64,000 nucleotides of DNA from Doris montereyensis (GCA_037039925.1 JAXRKP010000065.1:111001-175000), one strand, 5' to 3'; counted from the stretch's first letter, positions 1 to 54,803 are shown. Numbers and translations are program-made. The notes: generated by a model not told the origin, from the sequence alone.

Positions 1-35431
<35,431 letters not shown>

Positions 35432-36030
35432 GTCGGCAACTGCTCATTTGTTTTAAGTGAAAACAATTATTTTTTTTAGTTGTATATTGCCATGAATGTG
35501 AATTAATTTTGTTTTTTCATGATGTGTCTTTGTAAAATCTCTATGTTGGGCAATCCTGCTTTGAAGGTAGCATTTGATAACCCATCCTACAGCTGTAATA
35601 TATATAGTGAAAACTCTGTCTTATGCATGAAAGACAAAGAAAAAAACATTCCCATTCATGAAAAATTTGTATATAATATGGTAAACAAAGATGTTTCGAC
35701 AAATTGCTGACTGAATTGAGTCTTCACTCAAATTTAGAAATCCTTGTTTAAGGTTGTGCTGTCTATATATATTTCTGTTCAGATTGACTTCAAAATGTGA
35801 AATTACCTTTTTTTCCCTATTTTTCTATTTTTAAAAATCAACAAAATAGCTTCTTTTTTTTGTTTTTATAAATTGGTTAAGAACAGGTAAAGAATTGCAT
35901 TGTTCCATTTTTTTGATACATCAAGGACTTTCCGTGACTGGGACATGTATTGATATGAACTTTGATTTAAAACATTCTGATGATGTCACATTTACAATTT
36001 ACTCATAAGTCATAACATACAATATTACCT

Positions 36031-36127
36031 TTTAACCACTCGGCCATCTCGTGTCCTGTCTAGGTGATAATTATCACATATTCCGCTTCACTTAATAGAA
36101 ACCGCAATGGCCTTGAAGGAACTGAAG
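36031..36127 (-). mobile_element. SINE family 1 remnant
   Basis: TTAACCACTCGGCCATCTCG (head, reversed), TCCTGTCTAGGTGATAATTA core and CAATGGCCTTGAAGGAACTG tail; the middle is deleted. Confidence 0.6.
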
Positions 36128-36570
36128 GATACTACTACTAGATGAGAACCAACAGATTCAAGCAACCTAACATAAAAAAATGGAACAAAAATTCCATTTG
36201 TATTATGTCGTCATTTCCGACATGTAGTTTACAACTTGGAGCAGAAATAACTGATTTTCTGCGTTATTCTTTCCATTCCGTCCAAATGAATTGTAAATCA
36301 TAAATCTTAAAAAAAATATTTTTATCTTTGGTTTGCTATAAGTAAATCCCTTTCCTTGATCGCTCTCCCTCCCTCTCTGTCTACCTGTCTCTTTCTCTCT
36401 CCTTTTCTCCTTAATGGGACGTGAAAAGAGTTGTTTAATCTAATTCTTACATATATACATCTTGACACCCTTACTTAAGATTTTAGAAATATCAATTTGA
36501 TTTATTTTTTATGTTTAGAATCTGTGATATTTTATTACATCATGTTTGTCTAGTTTATTTCATTTTTGTG

Positions 36571-36576
36571 AATAAA
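36571..36576 (+). terminator. IFT122: Candidate IFT122 poly(A) signal
   Basis: AATAAA, followed by a GT-rich stretch ~50 nt on (TTTGTTTGTTTCACTTGTGTG region). Confidence 0.45.
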
Positions 36577-36814
36577 GTTTAAGGTGACATATAAAGCAAT
36601 GGTACTTTTATGATTTTTATTTGTTTGTTTCACTTGTGTGTGACTCAGATCTTGTATTTGTACCAATAGTGTCATGTTTCACCTCATTCGCCCAGTATCA
36701 ACAGCAACAATTATTGACATTGAAGCAACCTTTTAGTTCAGTAGTTGTTGCATTGGATGAAAGGAATAGGAGAATTTTAACAAGCCATTTAAATTATGTG
36801 GGCGATTGATCAGT

Positions 36815-36965
36815 GGTGCTGGTAGGTCCTACTCCTTTCCCTCTTTCATTTCATCTTTCATTTTGCCATTTCTTGTTATTCTTAATTCACTCTGAGATAA
36901 ATATATTGTGTATAATATGGTGGACAGGGCAAATTTCAATGAAAATGAAACGAACAAATAAAATG
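36815..36965 (+). mobile_element. SINE family 3 copy
   Basis: GTGCTGGTAGGTCCTACTCC, CATCTTTCATTTTGCC, TCTTAATTCACTCTGAGATA, ATGGTGGACAGGGCAAATTT, CAATGAAAATGAAACGAAC: a long, fairly complete copy. Confidence 0.65.
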
Positions 36966-37201
36966 CCCCATGATTGAAATATTTTTCTCTTCCTCTTCAG
37001 AGATCCTGTGTAAGTGTCGGTACATCTAAATTTCCCAAGCCTCTTGCATCAAAATTAGATTGATTTCAAATTCAACTTTCATGAAATTTGAATTCTATCC
37101 TTTAATAGGAATAGCACTAACACCTGACTGAAAGAATTAAGGTTTCTTTTTACGTAATGTTAAGTTGTGATCGACTTGCAGGTATCCCGGGAATAATAAT
37201 A

Positions 37202-37727
37202 CAGACACATCTCGATAGTCGGACTTCGATAATCTGGATGTCTCCATTATCTGAACACATGGAACTGGGGACATATTTTTTTTTCTTTATTTGGACGTGA
37301 TAATCCGGAAATTTGGGATTTCAGATCCGAACATATAATTTTGAACAAGATAGAAAATTATATTTCAATAAAATGAACACTCAACTGTTAGTAGAGATAA
37401 TTTTACCAGTCCACTAACGGCGCATTAAAGCCACTGGACTTTGACTTTCCCAACACCACTTCAGCTCAACAATTTAGTATTATTTAGCCTGTCTCTGTCT
37501 TCTTCTGGCCTGGTGTATATTGTGTGTAATAAGTGAGAAACCTGAAGCACAAATCAAAGAGAGAGAGCAAAAAGAGAGAGAAAGAGAATAATGAAGAGCA
37601 TCGTATTCGTAGTGCTTTCATTGATTCACAATGGGTCACCTTGATTTGTAATTCAATAATCCAGATGTCTCGAAAATCTGACAAATTGCATGGAACGGAG
37701 GTGTTTGAACTATTGAGAACATGACTG
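37202..37727. mobile_element. pogo/Tigger-like MITE with TIRs and TA target
   Basis: Left end CAGACACATCTCGATAGTCG; reverse complement of the right end CAGTCATGTTCTCAATAGTT. The two agree imperfectly but collinearly and are flanked by TA (37200-37201, 37728-37729). Inner motifs TTCGATAATCTGGATGTCTC and AATAATCCAGATGTCTCGAA, also inverted, match the style of pogo/Tigger ends. No transposase present. Confidence 0.7.
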
Positions 37728-37849
37728 TAGTTAGTATCAGTCACAAAACACAGGTCTGCTTGGAACAGCAAAAGATAAGAAAAAATGACTGGGAGTATGT
37801 CAGTGTGGAACATAAACGAATAAGTGTTACTTTTTGTTTCATCGAAATT

Positions 37850-37990
37850 CACCTGTCTACCATTGGCAGTGATCTCAGGATGAAATAATGAAATAAGAGG
37901 AAATAGCAAGATGAAAGGTAAGTACTAGTACATGAGGAAAGGTAAAGAAGTAGGATCTACCATTACCATGCCGCTAACCACCTATCAGTA
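37850..37990 (-). mobile_element. SINE family 3 copy
   Basis: GCAGTGATCTCAGGATGAAA, AGGAAATAGCAAGATGAAAG, then AGTAGGATCTACCATTACCA in plus sense, the reverse of the family consensus. Confidence 0.6.
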
Positions 37991-38922
37991 TCGTATTACA
38001 GTTACACAATTTGCATAAAAACATTCAAATCTCATCCCGATAAATAATATTTATTATTATAAGTAAATATTTTCCTACCACTTCATGCTCTAGCCAAGAA
38101 ACACAAAACACTGATTGAATAAATAAAAATTAACAGAACTGAAACACGTGTGAGTGTGTTAGATAAAGACTTTTTTTTTATTACATACATCGGTACCAAT
38201 TGGGTGATGGGGAGTTATGTAGCAAGAGTTTTACAATATGATACCAGACTTTAGACAAACAAGAAATTAACCGTACAAGAATAGCGTCCTGTCACTGTGA
38301 GATGACTGCATATCCACCATTCATACATTCACAATTCAAATATTCACATCAACCAAAGCCTTGTCTGTATGTTTTTGTTCTGCTTGTTTTGTTTTCGTTT
38401 TGTTTCTTGTCACATGTAAATGATGATTGATTTAAGTGGGGTTAGAACTTAGTAGAAGTGAGTAGAATGACAAAAATTTTAAAACAAAAGTAGTGTGCCA
38501 TGCGCAACGCTGATAATGTGCAAATGATACAGTATTATAACAATGTCAACTTACGAGAGAGAAAAAGAAAGAAAAACAACACCACATAACCCAAGCAAAA
38601 ACAAACAAACAAAAGTCCATTTCAAAGGAAGTACACAAACTAAGAAAGTATAAGTAAAAAAAAAGCGATAAAAAAGAAAGAAAGACAGTAACAGAGACAG
38701 ACAGACGGACTGATTTATTGATTAAGATTTACCCACATCTCTGGGTGAATTTTAAAAGGAAACAATAAATTAAAAGAGTGAACGGAAAGAAGTAGGTCCT
38801 ACCAGTAGCACCCACCAACCGCCCACAAGAAAAAGACGAGGAAAGGTGGAAAAAAAGAAACATTAAATGAAGGAAAAAAAAATAGAACCCAGAATATTCA
38901 GTTGTTCATCCTCATCATCATC

Positions 38923-38956
<34 letters not shown>

Positions 38957-41900
38957 GCAGTGAATCATAAGAGAGCTTCTATTGCCAACACCAAACTTGC
39001 ATCATTCTCTTTAATGCAAACTAAACTACAAAAGTATCGTACATTTTAATGGCAAGAGGTTTCATTCAAAGTCAAAGGGGAAAGAAACGGTTACAGTTAC
39101 AACAAAGAGCAACTTAAATTCCTATGAAGACATTTGACAATCGGAGGACAATCTGGACACAGACACAAAAAGGGAAAGAAACAAAGTAAACTTAAGTAAA
39201 ATAAGAACAGCAGTAAAATAAAATGATAAAATGCACATCTTGAAAAAAGAAAAGGAAAATTTTAACTCAGTTTAGAAGTGTTTGAATTCTCTGTATCTTT
39301 GCCTTGTTTGGACATTTACATAGGTATCTTTGACAACACCAGTCAGTCGAATTCAAATTCAACAGACAGGTAATCAGGCCTATTCATCATCTATCCTTTT
39401 CTTTTGTTATCTCAGAATGACTGGTGGGTCATGGCTACCACAAGGTAGGTTGTTTTTCCAGTAATGGGTCTTGATGACAAGTGTCTTAACATTGGCGGCT
39501 CATCACATGCTTTTACCCATCCCTTGCCATCGTTCTAAACTTTCAATGTCACCACGTGGCACTCACAGAGCATAATTTTTTAAAAATTCTTACCACAACA
39601 AACAGGTTAAGTCTGACACAGCATTAGCTTACTTCTGAAAGAAGATGAAATATTGCGACTCTCTATCGTTCACTTGACCACCTGACCCAAGACTAAATCT
39701 GATATTGAAAGTAAATGAAAGCTTGATGAAAATCACTTTAAAAAAAGAAGAAAGAAGGAAAGTCTCTTACAAGGTGTACCGGTAAGTAGAGAGGTTATGT
39801 TAACCAAGAATTAACACTGTATACTGGGCGTGATGATAGTAATTGTGAATAAATGTCGCAAATAATATACAAAAGAACTATAATAACAACACAGTGATTG
39901 TGTCTAAATAAAGAGTTTCACAAACAGTAATTGTCCCAAAGAAAGATGTAAAGTAAATGGATCATTGTCGAAACCCTATCACCATTGTTACATTTGTGTG
40001 AGCAATGACAACTAAACAACGACTGACTGACAATGACAATAAGAAGTTGGGATTGGACCTGGGGACTATTCAGACAATAAATAAATATGGAAATAACATA
40101 CAAAGCCATGATGAAAGGAAGTGATTACAAAATCCCCCAAAAGAATGACAAATGAATATGTTTCATTAAAAAAAGAACTCAATTATAAACATATATGAGT
40201 AAAAATGACATAAATACAAACATATCTTTTGTGTCTTCCCATCAGGGCATTGTGTCGTTAAATTTAAAAAAGTTAAAAAAAATAACCGACAAAAAACCCC
40301 AAACAAACCAAGATGTCCATCATAGCAACCCGCATAAAAACGGTGTTCTTACCACACTAAGTGATCCATGTGCTGTTTTTATTACTTCGAATATGGGATC
40401 TAACTGGCGGCGAATTTTCACTGTAATTACAATAAATCAATTGACTTGAGTAATGTGTGGCAACAACAGACCGGATCGAAATATTCATTATTATAGTTCA
40501 TTTCATATAAGTCGGTAGACTATGTGGAGCTGGTCTCAGGACAGGACTAGTTTTATTGTGATCCCTGACGTATTTAGATGAACATACAGCCTCAGTCTTT
40601 CAAGGTTGAAAAAAAAAAAAAGCACAGCAATACCCCAACACAGCATGAAATCAGATAAACCAATGCCGCCAAAGCTTTCCCAATAGTTTGCTAAAAATAA
40701 GTCAAAGCCATTAATAATACAAGTGAGCATTGTTTACTCTACAACATCAAAATTGTATTTTGAATATGGAGAAAGGAAATAAACAAAAAAACATGCAATA
40801 GCCAAAATTCTTTCAATGTCTATAATACAATTTGCCAGACAAGAACCTCAGGGCAGATGTTGGATGAGTGACAGGATATCTTAATGAAATTCCAACGGTT
40901 ACAGGAGGCCTCTAAAACGATGGATGGCTAACTAAGACACTACGAAGTAGGACACGTGACTGACCAAAGGTCATCAAAGATTAAGTTATTTCTTTGAGAT
41001 AAATTGGCCGATGGAGGAGAAAAAGAAAGGAAATAGCTTATAATTTGAACCGAGCATTTCAAGTTTCCTAACAGTAACAGTGCAACCATAAATCAATTGT
41101 GGTAGGACTGAAAAAGGTTGGTAAAAAACAAAAATCCGTAATCAAAATACTTCAGCATAACTAACAACAATATCAATACGCTGCAAGCCAGAGCAAGGAC
41201 TGCCAGTCGCAGAACGGCAAATGATGGCTCATCTGCATGGTAACAATTGCACATGTTGGTCCCATGCTATCATATGTAAAGATAATTAAAACCTTTAACA
41301 CTTTCGTATTATAAAAATATAAATTATGGTCAGCGGATGACAAACTTTTTTTAATATACAAGTATTCTTCCAGGTGGAGACACACCAATTTGACAGATTT
41401 CAGAGAGATTCCCTTCATGTGGAATCATTTGAAAGTGAAACCATTTGTAAAAAGAATATAATTTCTTTTCAAAAGGCAACAAGACTTAAATGAAACAGGT
41501 TACTGGCCGAATTTTATAAACAATTATAAATATCTAAGGTGGTCGTCTAGCCCTATGTCTCACTTTACAACCACACTCTCTCTCATGGGTTCAGCATTAG
41601 CTAAAGAAAGTAGCAACAACAAACATTTGCTGGCATACATGGTATTTTCCAAATATGACTAATTGAAACAATGCCTAACAAAAATAGTAACAGAAATCCT
41701 ATGTACAAAGTTGGGGGAAAAAGCAAAGGGTAGGATGAAAACGCTTAGGAGAGGATTTCCATCATGCTATAATGAAAAAGCGGCGAAGATGCAAACTCTC
41801 TTGCTTTCTTTTCTCTTCAGAGTTAAATTTTGCCCATAATTACAAACCGTGGGGATTTTTTAAAGAGCAAACAAAAAAAATACTGCAAGAGCTAAATGTA

Positions 41901-43740
41901 ACCAATGACAAACTGTAAAATAAACGCAAGTGTTATAAGGTTGACAGGTTGGGGCTGAACAAAGAGAAAGAGATGGTGGGTGAGGGTCAGAAAACAGGAA
42001 AAACGGAATTTAATGAGATAAAGAATTAAATTCTAAACAAATTAATAACCAATAATGATGTTTAGGTCCATTGTCACCCTCCCTAAATGCCTTGAACTCT
42101 GATAGTAACTCGTAAATATGAAAAGAGAGAGAACAAAAAAAAAGAACCTGTATTACGCTGAGTTTTCTTTTGAACAACGGAAGACTGATCACGAAAAGAA
42201 GAAGAAAACATGTGAACTGTTTTTCTCATGAAGAAATTAAGGTCTCAAAGAGGATGGTTGAGACAGAACAAAAAATGATTACTACTTCCATTTCTTTTAC
42301 GATAGTTCACCTCAAACTACTTAACAAATAACGACAGAATGCAATCTTCATGAGTAGACCAAAAACAAAACAAAAAGGAAAAGAATAGAATTTTTTGTGT
42401 TAAATAATTCATTGAAGCTTGGACAATCTCTTTCGTGTCTTTGGGCCGCCATTCCTATTTAAAGACCCCAAAACTCATATAGCATGAATGGTACGTTGAG
42501 GGATGGGGGAGAAGACACCATGTTTTCACAAAGTGATGTTAAAACAAGAAAGAAAGAAAAGTCAACATTGAAAAAGAAATTCCATCATAGAGACTCACCA
42601 CACAGCTGTAACAACGGTCTCGTTAAAATGGTAACATGGTGCATGAAAGGGTGGATTGGAAAAGTATACAGCAATACATTAGAGGCATAATAAAAACATT
42701 TCTTCTCTTTTTGTTTTGTTCTTTTTCTTCATCAATTAGTTAAATTATAACAAATGAATAAATTCACACCATAAAATCTCATATATATATATATACATAT
42801 ATATGTTATCTACAGCCATGGCATCACTTGTATACGGCGATTCAGTTGGAGACATCTGTATGGCTGTCCGGCTTTTGTATTCAATGGAGGAGAAAAATTA
42901 CCACAGTAGGAATTCAGAAAGAGTCACGTGAAGGTAACAATGGCTGTCCAGATCTTAGCAGCTTCAACCTGTGACAGATGGAAATACAACAGATGACACT
43001 ATCTACCTCTATCACAGGCATAAGACTAAAGCAAAGTAAGTAACACAAATGAGCCATAATCGAGTTAAGTCAAAGGTGATAAACAACAGTAATTGACAAC
43101 TCCACCTATAAAGACAGAACTATGTGTTTGTTCGGTCTTTGTGGGTGGGGTTGTCACTTGTGTGATTTATCACTAAAGAAAAGTAAAGTAAGCCCCATGC
43201 TCAGAGTAAAACGTCGGGCAAGTCCTGACTTTTCTGCCCGAAACTAGGCCTTTAAAAAACAAATATTTTCAATTTTTTTTTAATGAAAATCGTGCAGTGG
43301 GGTTCAAACATAACGTGTTGATGGGGATAAGGGGAACAGACAAAGCCTTTAACACAAGGCAAGATTTCAACAGACATTGAATCCATTTTGACAAGTCAAA
43401 AATCTTATAATCATATGGAGTATGTAATCTAAAAATCATGGAAGGAACAAAAACTAAAAAAAGAAAAAATCAACATTTAATCTCAGAGTTGATTAAAACA
43501 TTATTACTAACTTATGACCCCCCTCTCCCCAAAAAAAAACCCAACTGAATGTCTGGTTAAAGCTGGAAAAACTTGTTCAATACTCTAACCACACCATAGC
43601 TAACACTTAAACAAAACAGTTCAGCACAAGGGACGCTACAAGGTATAAACGGTAAAAATTCAACACATGGACAAAGAAATTCAGGGTGAAAGATTCATCT
43701 TCAATAACTTCTACATCATTGATAAATATCCCAAAATTTG
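37991..43740. other. Convergent intergenic region
   Basis: Between the 3' ends of IFT122 (+) and Rap1 (-). AT-rich. Contains a SINE family 3 tail (38745-38830), (ATA)n at 38922-38956, (TA)n at 42780-42807 and a SINE family 2 scrap at 43175-43240. Part is probably Rap1 3' UTR. Candidate minus-strand AATAAA signals occur at 40551 and 38177, with no basis to choose. Short ORFs here have no recognisable similarity. Confidence 0.5.
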
Positions 43741-43744
43741 TAAC

Positions 43745-44018
43745 TTAGGAATCCATTACAACCCATAGAGCCCTAGTTTATCCCAATTTCTTATAGCGAG
43801 AAGCGGAACAAAAGATAATAATAACCTCCTGGACAGGACATTAGTCTGGCGCAGGCTTTTACTCCAAAGCTACTGCTTGTTACCATTTGCACTTGGGTCG
43901 AATGGGGAGAACACGTGTTAAGTGTCTTTCCCAAGGAACACAACGTCAGAACTGGTTTCACTAGGATTCAAATCTTGGACCTCATGATCCCAAGCTTAAC
44001 CACTCGACCACAATGATC
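43745..44018 (-). mobile_element. tRNA-derived SINE, family 1
   Basis: Minus strand: GTGGTCGAGTGGTTAAGCTT head (A-box-like), GGTCCAAGATTTGAATCCTA B box, AAAGACACTTAACACG, GAGGTTATTATTATC core and CTATGGGTTGTAATGG end. Confidence 0.8.
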
Positions 44019-44516
44019 GTAACAGATGGATTTTTTTTTAAGCAACTAAAGAAAAAGAAAACTCTACTATTTCGATTTTTGTTATTTTTTCTCTGTAGTT
44101 TTTTTTTGTTTGATTTGGTTCTTGTTATTAAAATAAAACTTGTCTAGAAAACATGTAGAAAGAAATCAAATGAATAGATGAAAGTCAGGAAGGAATATAG
44201 TCAAAACAAACAGATTGCAAAGATTTTTGTCCCCTGTCATCTTGTTGATTTTCGGTGAAAGAGAAGAGATATGATAAATAAAGCAATACAAAGAATGGAA
44301 AGAAAAAAAAGATTGCAGCAGTGAAAGAAGTAAATCTTCTTTCTAGTTTGTTACACCACAGTACAAATGCAGACATGGCAAATTGACAACTTGTCATCTG
44401 AGTTATAGAATCATCAGAGCATAAAAACATGTGATGTGTTGTGCACAATGGTAAGAAAAGACAAAATAATGACAAAGTTCAAAACACTTACTGTTAATCT
44501 AACAACAAATTCAGAT

Positions 44517-50331
<5,815 letters not shown>

Positions 50332-50353
50332 CGTTGGATGGATTGGCTTGTAG
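50332..50353 (-). other. Rap1: Rap1 5' UTR part of exon
   Basis: Between the acceptor TTTTTAG and the start ATG; implies at least one upstream non-coding exon at higher coordinates. Confidence 0.75.
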
Positions 50354-50794
50354 CTAAAAATGAAAGAAAAGGCTGTGAATGAAAAAACAAAACAAGACCT
50401 CAATTTGTTATAGCAAACAAAAACTTAAGAACAAAAACTGAGGAAAAATTTCACATAATCAGGGAACAGAATTATTGAGACTATTCTGAAACAGTCTTTC
50501 ATATATAAAGTTTTGTTTTGGGTCAAAATTTAACTCCAGAATATGCAATAGTCATCCAACAACCAGTAAGGTTATCCTGTTTACATCATTTTACCTGTTT
50601 TTTTCTGGAACTGAATCAGTTGAGTTTATTACAGGTGCTTACCACTACCAGCTTCTGCTCACTATTATCAGATTACAAATCATTAAAAGCCATCATGGTC
50701 GAGTGAAGGCTACAATAAATGAAATTCCATTCCTCAACCTGGCCACTTTCCTGAGATGGCTAAAGGAAGCTAGGTCTTTTCAATGAAGACCTGA

Positions 50795-51535
50795 TGAAAC
50801 CACAAAAATGGGAAACAAACTGGCTTAGATGGAATTCAATGTCACGAAGTGCTAGATGCAAAATCATTCACAAACAAGAAAAACTCCATCAGAGCTGATT
50901 ACATCTTATATGGACATATTGACTCCGTACAAGACCTTAGAACTAAATTATCGAAAAATCTCACATGGAACATACGCCCTCCAGGTATCGTCTCAAAAGA
51001 TTATAAAACAAGCGCCTTCATCTAGAGAAACATGAATAGATGTCCGATATCTACCCAGATCACATAATATAAGATCCTTGTTCGACCTCTTTTCGAATAT
51101 ACGCATGCATTGTTTGGGATCCCCACAAAAACAAATTAATAACAGGGCTGGAAAAGGTTCAGGGGAGAACTGTAAAATGCATCTCTGCCAACCACTCATG
51201 ACAGACTAACTCATCACACCTGGTAAAAAAAACTCGGCCTTGAACCGCTGGCTATGAGACGAAGAAGAGCAAAGACCACAGCCATGTTCAAAATACATCA
51301 TGAAAGAGCTTAAAAGAGTTACCCAGAGCAATGATAAATAAAAATCAGATGCGATAGGTTCTTACAATCAACTTGCATAAGAATAGCATGCGACACTTCA
51401 AATAATTACATTGTATCGAATGCCTCAATAACACTAATTACAAACCCTGTATATTTACAAAAATGATACCATTTTAATGTGTAACAGAGGAGTAGGAGTT
51501 CCGTAGTCGGACAGACAATTCAAATTCCACTTCCT
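50795..51535 (+). pseudogene. Non-LTR reverse transcriptase C-terminal fragment, decayed
   Basis: Plus-strand pieces in several frames: NSMSRSARCKIIH, VQDLRTKLSKNLTWNIRP, RNMNRCP, LVRPLFEYTHALFGIPTKTN, GLEPLAMRRRRAKTTAMFKI. This is the familiar post-RT region of jockey/CR1-like LINEs (KNLTWN, YKxLVRPxLEYA, RRxRxKTTxMFKI). Many stops; no 5' part found. Lies in the Rap1 leader intron or upstream. Confidence 0.75.
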
Positions 51536-51539
51536 GTGA

Positions 51540-52680
51540 GCAAAAATCTAAATATCAAACCATTTAAATACTCTAAACAGCGGTCATCGTATTCTTTGTT
51601 GCTATTTTTTACGTGAAAAATAAAAATTTTGGATTTTTCTTTTGATACACCGAGCTCATTGTTACTGCCTAGCAATACAGCTATTGGGATAAGCTGTCAG
51701 AGGGACCTAACCTTGGGTTTGCTGGGGACGGGCTGGTTGGGAATATGATAGTCTCTTCGCTTTGTCTTTAAGCCTCTGCTCTTTAACTAATATATCGCTG
51801 TTTATCTGACCGCCGATAATCGGACATACTGTCTAATCAAACACAAACATTGGGAACAAAATAAATCTCTCTTTATTCTCTACAAAAGACCCCATGGCCC
51901 TGGGGGTCAAACTTCGCAGAAACAAAAGTATAACATTAATAACTCAGTCCCGGAGTTATAGGAGAAGGACCATGGAACATAGGGAAAGAGTTTCTTCCGT
52001 AGTCAAGCACACACTATTCTTGTCCTGAACCTCCCCCCTCTCTGTGTGGTGAGAGAGTGAATGATCACACTTTAGCACTGCTAATATCTCAAGTCCAGAG
52101 ATCATGCCACACTCATTTCCGGTTAATGAGAGTGAGAGTGAGAGAAGAGAGGATTACGGTGTACATCACCATCAGTCAGTGAGAGAAAGTGAACATTATT
52201 ATTATTAGCCCAAGTAGAGCTTGCTGTGTTACCAGAAGTGACTTTCTTATAGTGAGACTGCGTGAGGGGGTTGCCCCAGCCATTTGCATGAAAAAACGAG
52301 TGTGTGCAATGGGTGAAGCTAGGATTTAGACTTAGTTTGAACAATGAGTTCACGTTAACAGATGATAAAAGACCAATAAATAAAACATGCATTTTCTGTA
52401 CGTTGAAAGAATAAGGAATTCAATTGAGATGTCACTGCAACAAGAGAGACTTAAATTAGGAACTAAACAATAGCAGCGATAGCCATGTAATCAACTTAGG
52501 CTCGCATGAAGTGTGTTGAATGGGAAAGCGTCACTTTGACGAATGATAACGAGGCTACAGGGGAAAGCCACGAGCTTAAAATAAATTGTAATCTCATTGG
52601 TTGTTGTTTAACTATGAACTCGAAGGTCAAACTACGTCATAAACCATTTTAGGAAAATGGAAATTTCCATTAAAGAAGCC
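51540..52680. other. Unclassified non-coding region
   Basis: Somewhat GC-richer with GAGAGTGAGAG patches (52128-52150, 52180-52195). No coding similarity, no clear boundaries. Confidence 0.35.
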
Positions 52681-52694
52681 TAGGTGTCTAGCCC

Positions 52695-52800
52695 TAAATA
52701 TAGGGCCTGCGCGCTTCCCGTGCCAATGATGGCAGCCCTAAATATAGAGCCTGCACGCTTCCCGGGCCAACCGTAACACGCCCCTAAATAAAGGGTGACG
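52695..52800 (+). repeat. ~50-bp degenerate tandem repeat
   Basis: GCCCTAAATATAGGGCCTGC ... GCTTCCCGTGCCAA, repeated at 52735 with variations and partially at 52790 (CCCCTAAATAAAGGG). Confidence 0.7.
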
Positions 52801-52894
52801 CTTTTCTTGGGTTAAAATAAAAAAGTTTTACCATTTTCATGTCTGACATGCCTGACAGTGCTAGAGTGTGATTATGCCGGATGATTTAAATTAA

Positions 52895-53100
52895 GATTTC
52901 TAGCTCGTCTAGATCTAGATTAGGTCTAGACTTAACACAGCAATTCCATATCTTTTGGGTGAGTAGAAGTTAGATCTAGATTATACTAGATTAGGCCTAG
53001 TTATAATATAATATATAGGGCCTATATACTACAATACTAGATCTAGTATTTATTCAAATGCCAGAGATCTAGAATATATTTACTATCAAATGTCTAGATT
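52895..53100. repeat. TCTAGATC-rich segment
   Basis: Repeated palindromic TCTAGATCTAGA-like motifs, irregularly spaced, with TAGGTCTAGAC variants. Function unknown. Confidence 0.6.
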
Positions 53101-53657
53101 TAGATAAATTTATCTAAATTTAATAGTTTACTAATAAGTAGGCTCTAGGTCTATGCCACATTGATCAGCATAGTGTTACCGAGACAATGGTAATGAGTTT
53201 AAAGTGACCGAGATCAGATCATTGGTCATGGAATGTGATCATTTCCATGAGAGTATCAGTATGTGTTATAATGATGATTGAGAATGAACCACTTCGGAAC
53301 AAGGCAGCTCCAGAAAAAAAACTTCTGATTGTGAACAAATCATCGAATATGTCAAAGGAATATCAACGCTCTACTCTTGGCAAATGTATCTTTTCCTGCC
53401 TCTTACTTGAAGTTCAGTCAGACCATTGAGTTAGATCACCGACTTTGTTCCCCTTTCTTTTAGTCAGAACTTTACCAATCACAAGTGGGATGGGCCATGT
53501 TTCACATGAATATTATAATGACGCTAAATCAAAATCTTCTTACAAATATTATATAGACTTCGGCTAAAATGGTGTGTTTTTGTTAAAATGAGATTATTAT
53601 CAAATTTAATCAACCTCATTAGGGGCATAATCTCGTATTATCGTCCTTATTACTCAC

Positions 53658-53790
53658 CAAGTTCGTCCGGATGGATAAGGAAAAACGATGGCTTCTCACT
53701 TCCGGCAATAAACTTGCTACTTCAATACCAATATTCCGTTGGACAGAAATCGAGTCACACTGATTTCGAAGAAGACGATTTTCAATACGA
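53658..53790 (-). promoter_or_regulatory. Rap1: Candidate Rap1 non-coding first exon and promoter
   Basis: The minus strand ends in CCGGACGAACTTG|GTGAGT, a strong splice donor at 53653-53657. About 40 nt upstream lies GCCGGAAGTG (plus 53698-53707 region), an ETS/GABP-type site typical of housekeeping start sites. Rap1 needs an upstream leader exon, and this is the best candidate seen; no transcript evidence. Confidence 0.3.
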
Positions 53791-54169
53791 GATGAAACTG
53801 AATTGCTTTTCATAATATAACATGCTGGTCTTTGGTTTTTGTGAGATTTGTAGGTAGGGGAGGGGGGGGAGGTTCTTCAGAATTTTGTGTGTGTGTTTAC
53901 TGTCAGTAACCCTCCAAAAATTATAAAAACAAGCGTTCGACTCTATTTCTGGCCCTACCACTTCATCTATTCTTATTTCATGTTTATAATGAACAAGGTG
54001 ATTTTCTCTATACGAAATGTTTGGGATGGATGCAGCTGAAAATGAATTATAATTTTTAACAAACACTGAGAGAAAATTTGCCTTTAATCATTTCCTTTTA
54101 TCCATGCGTCATATTTCTAGCCCCTTTTGTAATAGCCTATAATATGATATAATTATGATGTGGTGAGTG

Positions 54170-54264
54170 TTCACTTATGCACAAAGAATACTATATAATA
54201 TGATATAATATATATAATATAAATAATATGATATTATGATATGATATGATATGATTAAAACGAC

Positions 54265-54331
<67 letters not shown>

Positions 54332-54344
54332 TGATACAAATGAG

Positions 54345-54378
<34 letters not shown>

Positions 54379-54527
54379 TATAAAAATAATAATAAAAATA
54401 ATAATAATAATATTAATAATAATAATAATATGATGATAATAATAATGATGATGACAACAATGATGATGATGATGATGATGATAATGATAATAATAATAAT
54501 AATAATAATATAATGATAATAACATTA

Positions 54528-54562
<35 letters not shown>

Positions 54563-54610
54563 TATTATTATTATAATAATAATACTGATATATTATCATA
54601 ATAATAATAA

Positions 54611-54641
<31 letters not shown>

Positions 54642-54683
54642 AAGAAGAAGAAGAAGAAGAAGAAGAAGAAGAAGAAGAAGAAG

Positions 54684-54714
<31 letters not shown>

Positions 54715-54771
54715 TATGATGATGGAAAAATAATAATAATAACAATAATGATAATGATGATAATAATAACT

Positions 54772-54803
<32 letters not shown>

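Larger units (their letters stand above)
35432..36595 (+). other. IFT122: IFT122 3' UTR region
   Basis: Follows the stop. Nothing coding is recognised. The first clear AATAAA is at 36571, so the 3' UTR may be ~1.15 kb; a SINE family 1 remnant lies within it. Confidence 0.5.

Noticed and set aside
53619..53813. Minus-strand 64-residue ORF as a gene
   Set aside because: No recognisable domain; better explained as a possible non-coding leader exon.
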